DNA of 25,241 bases from a virus: positions 1 to 25,241 of IMG/VR virus record IMGVR_UViG_3300010318_002693. The stretch is one strand, 5' to 3'. The position numbers and the translations under genes are program-made. Positions 9,601 to 18,600 of this stretch are shown here, piece after piece (the stretch's first letter is position 1; every line of letters begins with the position of its first letter). The notes beneath the pieces were generated by a model. That model was given only the letters and a program-made list of their open reading frames with translations, ran no database searches and had not been told where the DNA came from.

Positions 9601-12600
9601 TAGTCAAATTTCTCTGGCACAGAAGTGTAAAGTTGATATTTTTGGCAATCTTAATGTTGCATATACTCAGCAAGATGCAGCAACAGATGATATCTTCGTT
9701 GGAAATGTAAAAATTAGATATGATGGTAAAATTGTCAAGCATACCGTAAATAATTTTGATACGGATGGCACCAAAGAAAACAATATTGAGGGATTGGTCG
9801 TCAATTCGATCGATGTTGATAATTCTGGTGATGTCCACATTTTTGGTCAAACTAAGTGGAATAGAAATGAAGTAATCACTGCATTTGATGGAAATGCAAA
9901 TGATATTACAACTCACCATACTATTGAGGTTGTTGGTGAGACCAACGGTGGTGCCGAATATGCTGATAATGTCTTAAAACTATTTGGTTATACTACAGGT
10001 AATCAAGCAGTCTGGGATAATTCTTATGTTAAAGTGCCTGCTGCAACTTTAGGTGAAAAATTCAATGGAGACTTCACTATTGAATTCCTTCTGTATAAAG
10101 AAGCAGCAAATTCTCAAACACTCTCTCAAACTGTCCAAACTCTAATCGGTATTGGTGGTGCTCGGGACACATCTGGTGGTTTGTGGATGGGTTATGATAT
10201 TGCTTCTGGTGAGTTGCAACTCGTTATCTCCAATAACACGACAGCATTAACTTCTGCTGGTGCTGGTCTGTCTTCCACTCAAGTAACAATGTTTGCCGAC
10301 AACACTTGGCAACTGATTGGTTTGAAGAAAGAGGGTGATGTTTTTACTGGATATGTAAATGGTATTCAAGTCTTTACTGGTAGTGTAAGTAATACTTCTC
10401 TTGGTGATAAAGATCTTTATATTGGTAACCAGATCGGTTGGGGTGCAACTGCAACTGATTTCTTGGCAACATATCAGGGTCAATATTATCTCAAGAATCT
10501 TAGAGTTAAAAATAGAGCAGTTACTCCAACTACTCCTAGCGACATCACAACAATTCCTAGCAATGGCGCATTTGGATTTGCTTATGATTGGACTGATGAT
10601 GCTTGGTTTACTGCATATCTCGCAAGATATGATTGGATTGACTATGTTGGATATGGTCTAAAAGTTGATAAGGACTCTGATGCGGAAAGAGTCGGATCTC
10701 TTGGAATCATTACTAATACTCAAATTGATCTTTCTAGATCTGTCGTCCCTCCTGTAACTGGTGTAGCACTGACAATCAATAATGTTGGTTATGCTTTAGG
10801 ATCTGCTGGTTTCCAGACCTTAGATTTTAATGACGCCACAATTACATATTCTCAAGATACATTAACAATTGCTTCTACTAGAGACGTTTGGTCTTCTAGG
10901 ACTGCAACTGTCCCTTCTCCTGGATCTCAGAAGGTTATTGCTGAGGCAATTGTAAGAGACAGATATTACTTTAAAGTTACTGATACCTTAAAGATTGATA
11001 ACGTCCAAGAATTGACAATTAATCAAGACTTTAAGTTTACTGTTGGTGCTAAGTTGACATTGAGCACGGATGGTGGATCATTTATCAATAGTGGTTACAT
11101 TGTCGATGTTGATTCCGAAAACAATAAAGTTTATCTTGCAGTTAATATTAATGAGTGGTCTAATGATTTGAATACAGGAAGACTTACTACATCTAGATTT
11201 GATGAGCAAGAAACTTTCGGTATTCGTGGACCAATTCCAAATGATGTGAATGAAATTACAAACTATGTATTTACTGATGTTGTTAATACCACTCCTGGCA
11301 CATTTGATATCGATTTAAACGATTATAATTTAGATCGCACCGAAAATCCTGGTGCTGGGGATTTGGATAGTTTTGCCGTATTTAAACCTTACGATGTTAA
11401 TGACTACAGCATCTTTATTGAAGAAGTTGCTGGTGGATCTGCATTTATTCCAGGATCGGTTGTTTCGGTTCCTTCTAATCAGGTAACATACAACGCAGAT
11501 TATAATACAATTCAAATTACTGGATTGACAGGTGTCCTTAGAATTACAGTTGCTACCAATTTAACCAAGATTCTACAAGCAACTGCAGTTGCAAATAGTG
11601 ATCTAGTTTATGTTGTAACAGACGGCACACATTACCTTTCTGTTGGTGAAAATATTTTTGTTGACGGCAATCCATCTCAAGAAATTAATAGTGTAGTATA
11701 TGACGAATATGATGGATCATTCTTTGTTGAGAGCGTAATTAGCATTAAGGAGTTTACATATAGACTTCCAGAAACAGCGGTAACGCTTCCTGCATCAACC
11801 GCATCTAATGTAAGTATCTTTATTAAGTCCCCAACACTGAAGATGTATTATGGTCACCAGTATATCTTCGATCTGAGTCATTCTAGTCTTGCTGGAAGCA
11901 ACCTTTCTTTCTCCAAAGATAGTCTGTATAAACTAGAATACTCCTTCAACTCTATTGAAAGAGTCGGCACGCCTGGCGTCCAAGGTGGTGGTGTAACTCC
12001 CACTGTCAAACTCAAAGTTGATAGAGGAATTCTTACAAATATTTCCTACTACTTCGATCCTTCTAGAACTGGAGAAGATTCTCCTGTCACTGAGGGTTCA
12101 TACCTTGATGTTGTTGATTCTCCATATGTCGGCACTTTTGAGGTTACTTCTACCTCTGGTGGCACAATCACTACAGGTGACAATACAATGAGATTCAAAC
12201 TTGTTAACGAGCCTGAGGGTGATGCTGATGTAGCACAAGCAAAATACACTACCAGCTCCGAAAAAGCAGTTGGTTCTATTGGTGATATTCGTATTGTTAA
12301 TGCTGGTGGATTCTATACAAGACTTCCAGTTGTTACTGGCATTCTATCAAATAGAAAAATTGAAAGAATTCAGATTAATGATCCTGGCACAGAATATGCT
12401 GTTGGGAGATATGATAGCGTCCCCATCGCAGGTGATGGAGAAGGTGGTTTAGTATCTATCATTGTTGAAGATACCACTGATGATGAAGGCAATACGATTC
12501 AGGGTCAGATTACCTCTGTAACTGTAACTGCAGCAGGTAAAGGATATACCACAGCATCTATCGATGTTGAATCTATTGATGGTATTCTTGGTCCTGGTCT

Positions 12601-15600
12601 GACTGGATCTGGCGCAGATCTTGAAGTTGTCATTCCTCCATTTGGCACAGGGGCATCTATCTTTACCAAGGGCACAAACGTTGGTAAGATCAAAAAACTC
12701 CAAAATAACAACTTCGGTTATGACTACACTCATGACTACACTCTGCGTCCCGAAATCACTTTCCCAATCAACGCACAGCTAACTTCCACAAGCATTCTTG
12801 CTAATATTACAGTAACCGATCCTGGATCTGGTTACTCTCAAGCACCTGCGGTTATTATTACTGGTGGTGGTGGATCTGGGGCAACTGCTGAAGCAACGAT
12901 TAAAAATGGTCGTCTTGATCAAATTATTGTTAAGGATCCTGGATCTGGATATTCTTCTACACCAACTGTAAGTCTAAGATCTTCCTTTAACTATGTTGTT
13001 AACCTTGACCTGGGCATTCTACAATTTGCTTTCCCACATGGCATTCAAAATGGTGCAGAGGTCACTCTGAATGTTGTTGATACTGGCGATGGCGCAGAAT
13101 TCCCACTAGCATCTGGTGCTCTTGGTAGATTAAATGGTAATACTACTTACTATGCGATTGCTGGTGCTGCACAGTCTCTAGAAGGCGATCAACTAAGATT
13201 GGCAATTACTCCAACAAACGCAGAATTGGGTGATGCAATCGCTTTTGCTAATGCTGGCACTGGCAGACAGCAAGTTTTGACTGAATCTTTCGGTGCAACT
13301 GCTGAAGCAAATGTTGTTACTTCTACCTTCCTTGAGGGTGAATTGGTTTATCAGGGCGCAACTTTTGAAACCGCAACTGCAACTGGTTATGTCTCTACAA
13401 ACAGTGGTTGGCAAGTTGGTCCAAGAATTCTCAAGATCGTTGACTATGATGGTGAATTCTTTGAGGGTGAGAGAATTACTGGTGTTATCTCTAAGTCTTC
13501 TGGTATTATTAGCGATTTGAATATTGCAACTGGTGTCCTTGAAATTGGTCCTATCACCAAGACCACAGGTCAGTTTATTGATGATGTGGGCAAACCTTCT
13601 GAAATTATTCAGAAGATTCAAGACTCCTATTACTATCAAGACTTCTCATATGCCATCGACTCTTCAGTATCGATTAGTGAATGGAAAGATATTGTCCTCA
13701 AGAATGTCCACCCAGCATCCTTCAAGGTGTTTGGTCAACTTAATGTCTCTGATTCTGGATTTATCCCTAATAAGGAATTGTCATTTGAATTAACTAAGTC
13801 TGTTGAGTTGGCAAGAGAAGCAATTGTCCCCAATATTCAAAACTTTGCTCTTGTTGAGCCAATCTATCAAGAGTTTAATAATACTGAAGTCTTATTCAGA
13901 CAAAAAAGATTGACTTCTTCGGAGAATATCTTGACCTCCGTTGTCCAGCGACTTGATGATATTTCTGAATTATTTGATGGTGTTAGAATTTCATTCCCAT
14001 TGACTATCAATGGTAATAATGTGGTCGCCAATGCAAATCAATTAATGATTGTCTTGAATGGTGTCATTCAAACTCCAAATGTTGCATTTGAAGTCCAATC
14101 CGACTCGATTGTCTTTAGTGAGCCACCCGCTCCGCCCGCTAGCGTTAAGTATGTTAATGTTACTGTTGAGCAAATTGATACTTTCTATTATGTTTTTCTT
14201 AATGAAAGTGGTTTTGATCCTCGTCCTGGTGATCAAATTGTTGGCATTACAACTGGAGCAAGAGCAACTGTAACTAAAGTTGATCCACTAGCGGTTTCAA
14301 CAACAGTTAATGGAGTAACCACGACAGTAAATTATACTAGATTTGCTGCATACCCAACTGAAGGTACATTTGATCTTGCGGGCAATGAGTTATGCACAAT
14401 TAGTGCCGTTGGATTCTCTGGTAATCTTGAGAGCATCACCGCTATTACAAACAATGGATTATTCCAATTTGGAGAAACTGTCCGTAATTTTGATGGTGAT
14501 ACTGCAAAGGTTGAGGAAATCAACCTCGCCAAGGGTCAGGAAACACCTCTTGCTAAGTTAAGATACACTGTCGGCACATCAACGTTAAATCTTGAAGTAA
14601 TTGCTTCTGATGGCACTTTGGGTCCAATCGCAGATGGTGTATTTGAGGTTGGTCAAAATTATCAGTTGGCATCGGAAATTTTCACTGTTAATGGAATCAC
14701 AAATAATAACGATTCTACAATCCTCGCAGTGAGTAGAGCGCAACTTGGCACAACTGCAATTGCACACCTCGAAAATACTCCTCTTTATGGCACGGATATT
14801 GAAATTACAGACAAGTTAATTCTTAGCAAGACAACGGGCACATATCAATCCACTCCTGGTTTGTATGATATTCAGTTGAATGATGTTATTATTGCTGCTG
14901 GATCTAACGTTGTTGCAAGAGTAACCGCAACTTCTCCATATCAAGATCCAACAACTCAGGAATTTATTCCTCAGGTTAACATTTCCGAAGGATCTTCTTT
15001 CTTTGGGTTCTTATTCAACAGAATCACCTCTACTACATATCCAAATATTGTCCTTGATGACCTTTCCCAGTCTCAGGTTTCTATTGTAAACTATACCGAC
15101 AATAGCACTGCATTTGATAATATTTTCCCTGCTAATGAAATTATTAGCAACTATGTAATTACAACAACCAATCAAACTGGTAATTTAAGCGAAAATGAGT
15201 TTATCCGAAACTATAAAATTGACTTTGGGTCGCCTAAGACTGGTTATGATTTTGGTCCTAGCCAACCAGCGGCGATTAGAAAACTAACCTTCAAGAATAG
15301 TGTTGGTGATGGATTCTTCTCTGCTGGTCAGGTCATCAGGACAGAAACCAGTAAAGCAGAAGTCATTGGTTATAACCAAGCAAGAAAGACTCTTTATCTT
15401 GGTAGACTTGGTAGATCTACTGGCACTGGTGAGGATGTCCATAAGTTTACTTTCTCTGGAAATGCTGCACTATCTACCGATCAGAAGAGATTTGGTCTAA
15501 CTTCCCTTTATCTGGATGGCACTGGTGATATCTTGGAGGAAGCGTCTTCTAGTGATTATGCAATTGGGTCTTCCAACTACACTTTAGAAATGTGGATTCG

Positions 15601-18600
15601 TGCAGATGCTGCTGCTCTAACTGGTACTGCAAACCTAATTGATATGAGAGCTGGCGGCGTTGACGTTGCTATGAGACTCTTTTTAGATAATGGTCAAGTT
15701 AGATTTAATGTTAATGGCACAGATCTTCTCAACTCTGGAACCACATTAATTAATAATGATACTTGGACTCATATTGCGGTTGTTAGGGATGGCACAGATA
15801 TTGAATTATTTGTTGGTGGTGTATCTGTAGGCACTAGCACTGATGGTAGCAACTATGCAGCAAAACCAATGAAGATTGGTGCGGCATTTAATTTGGGTAA
15901 TGAATACACTGGGTATATTGATGAGATCAGATTCTCTAACAATGCTCGTTATACCGCAGCGTTTACTCCCTTCAGCGGATTCTTCCAAGGTGATGCAAAC
16001 ACACTTCTGCTTCTTCACTTTGAAGGTGCTGATGGACAAACTTATGCTGATGACTGGTCTGGCACTGCTACCTGGACTAACGGTGATGAGTTTGCAAATG
16101 ATTCTATCCTTGCGACTACTCGCTCCAGCTCTGCAACTCCTTCTGGTTTCGCTGGTAAGTCCTTCCGATATCTCGACGCAGCAGATTTGATTCTTGCTAA
16201 CAAGGACTTTATTGCTGCTGAAGCAGTTTATCAACTGGAAAACTCTTCTCCATATGCACCATTTAGTGTTCCAGGTGGCACAGCAACATATGTTGGTTAT
16301 GTTGCCCAAATGTTAACCGAGATTGCAGATGACCTTCGCAATGGAAGCAACAGCAATATTTGGGATATTGCTGATCTATATGTTGATCGTGAAGCAAATC
16401 CAATCACTGTCCAACGTGTTGATGGTGAGGAAACTGAGGCAGTTTGGTTGTTTAACTTAGCATCTACTTTTGCTAAGAGTGCAATCAATAACCAAACGAT
16501 CACTGTAACTGGATCTCATGGTTTGACACAAACTGTTGATAATACCATCACCGATTCTGGTGATGATGGAAATGGTGCATATACCTCTGGTGATTGTGCA
16601 GATGTCCAAACTACCATTGATAACCTGACCGATATTCTTACGGATACAATCGACAATGCTGTTTTGGGTGTCCCTGTTGATCATCTTGCTAGTGTAACAA
16701 GAGTTACTCCTGCATATGAATTCCAAGGTGGATCTGTTGACGCATTCTTTGAAGTGCCCTTCACGATTACTCAGGTCGATAATCCTAATGAGTATGTTTA
16801 TACCAACCAAATTGATGCAGACACTCGTTATAGATTCTTCGATGGTGCAAATCTAATTCGTCTCAATAGAGGTGCAATTGTAGATAAGGCAGCATATGAT
16901 ATGCTACAACGCTATCCAGACCTTGCTACAGACATGCCTAGAAATGGCGATGGCACTGGATCTGGCACAACCAGATGTAAGACTGATTTGGGTCTCATCT
17001 TAGACAATCTTGTGAAAGATATTGAGGTTGGTGGTAACTTTAATACAATTACAGCAATCAAGAGTTATCTTGGTGCTAATGATGAAATTGAATATATCAG
17101 ATTGCAACTTCTCCAGTCGCTGTATGCACATACAAGACTTGGTTACTACATGAAGCAAGCAATCACTGGTGATTTGGATGATACAAATACCGATCAAATT
17201 ATCATTGGCGATTGGGGCATTACTAATGATCCTGGTGGTTGTGCAAATGTCAAGACAGCAATTGATACTCTAATTGATCTTGCTAACGATACTCTCGCTC
17301 CTACAGGACATCGTTTCAGGGATGGTGGAGATCTTCTCTACTTCAACAGAGACTTTATTGCTGATGAAGCATTGGGAATTACCGATGCCGAATTCCAATA
17401 TAGTCTTAACGGTGTTATTTACAATGGATTCCAATATCCAGATGGTATAAATGGCAGAAATCGTTGTAAGGTCGATATTTCCCTAACCTTAGATAGTGTT
17501 ATTAGTGATCTTCTGACTGGTGGTAACAGCAATACAATTAAGGCACTTGAATATTACATTAATGCTTCTGGTGGTATCGTATTCGTTGAGGATGAGCTTC
17601 TCGCAACAGTTTATGCATATCAGCAGGTTAAATTCTTGGGTGCTAAGGCAATTAATAATTTACTAGTCCCCAACCCAGGCACTTTGCCCGTTGGTGCTGG
17701 TGAATATTTTAGACAATATGCTACAGATGCCAATGGTAACATCATTGAGCCATATAGAGACACAACAATCACTGACTCTGGTGATGATTCTGATCCTGGA
17801 TATACCTCTGGAGATTGTGTAAACGTAGTCAATGCGTTTAACACTCTAATGGACATCTTGATCGATGGATTGACTCCTGCCGATACGGAAGGTAGAGCAT
17901 CACAAAGATTGGTCCTCTTTAACAGAAACTACTTTAGTGAAGAATTGACAAACCAAGTCAATACTCAATGGGGTGCAGGTTCTTGGACTAGTGAATATCA
18001 AACATTCCTCGATACTGTTGTTGATGATGTAATTCATGACTCGTTGATTACCGACACTTCTTCTAGTAATGTCTTAACGACAGCAGTAAATGTTGATTAC
18101 TCCATTCCTACTGGTAATGGTTTCTTTGCGGTGGGTGATGCAGTCAGTTGCTCTGTAAATGGTGTGGTGGTTGCTACTGCTACCGTATTAGAAGTTAAGT
18201 CTTCTAGAGAAATGGTAATCGGTTATATTACTGGTGGTTGGACAATCTTCAACGCTAGAATTCTAGGTCCAAACGTAACCTTCTTTGGTGGAGCATACTT
18301 TACTAGCAATGGACCTAATAATGGTCTCAGTCCTAGCTATGACTGGATTGATGAAGTTGCTAACGTCCAAACTCTATCTCACGCAAGAACAATCACATCT
18401 ACAATTACAGGTCAGGTTGCTGGCACTAATCTGTGGACAAATCCTGAGCAACTATTAAACAATTGGTCAACTTATTATTTTATCCCATATCAAGATGATC
18501 AATTCTCTCCCGATGGTATTCTGAATGCTGAAAGATACTCAGCATCAAACACTTACCAAAGACATTGGATTCAAAGAGGTTATACTCTGAATCCCCTGCA

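Noticed and set aside
15806-16309. Minus-strand open frame of 167 codons
   Set aside because: It is entirely antisense to the well-supported LamG-like domain 2 and repeat copy 1. Its translation shows no domain, and its length is expected by chance within an 18-kb gene.
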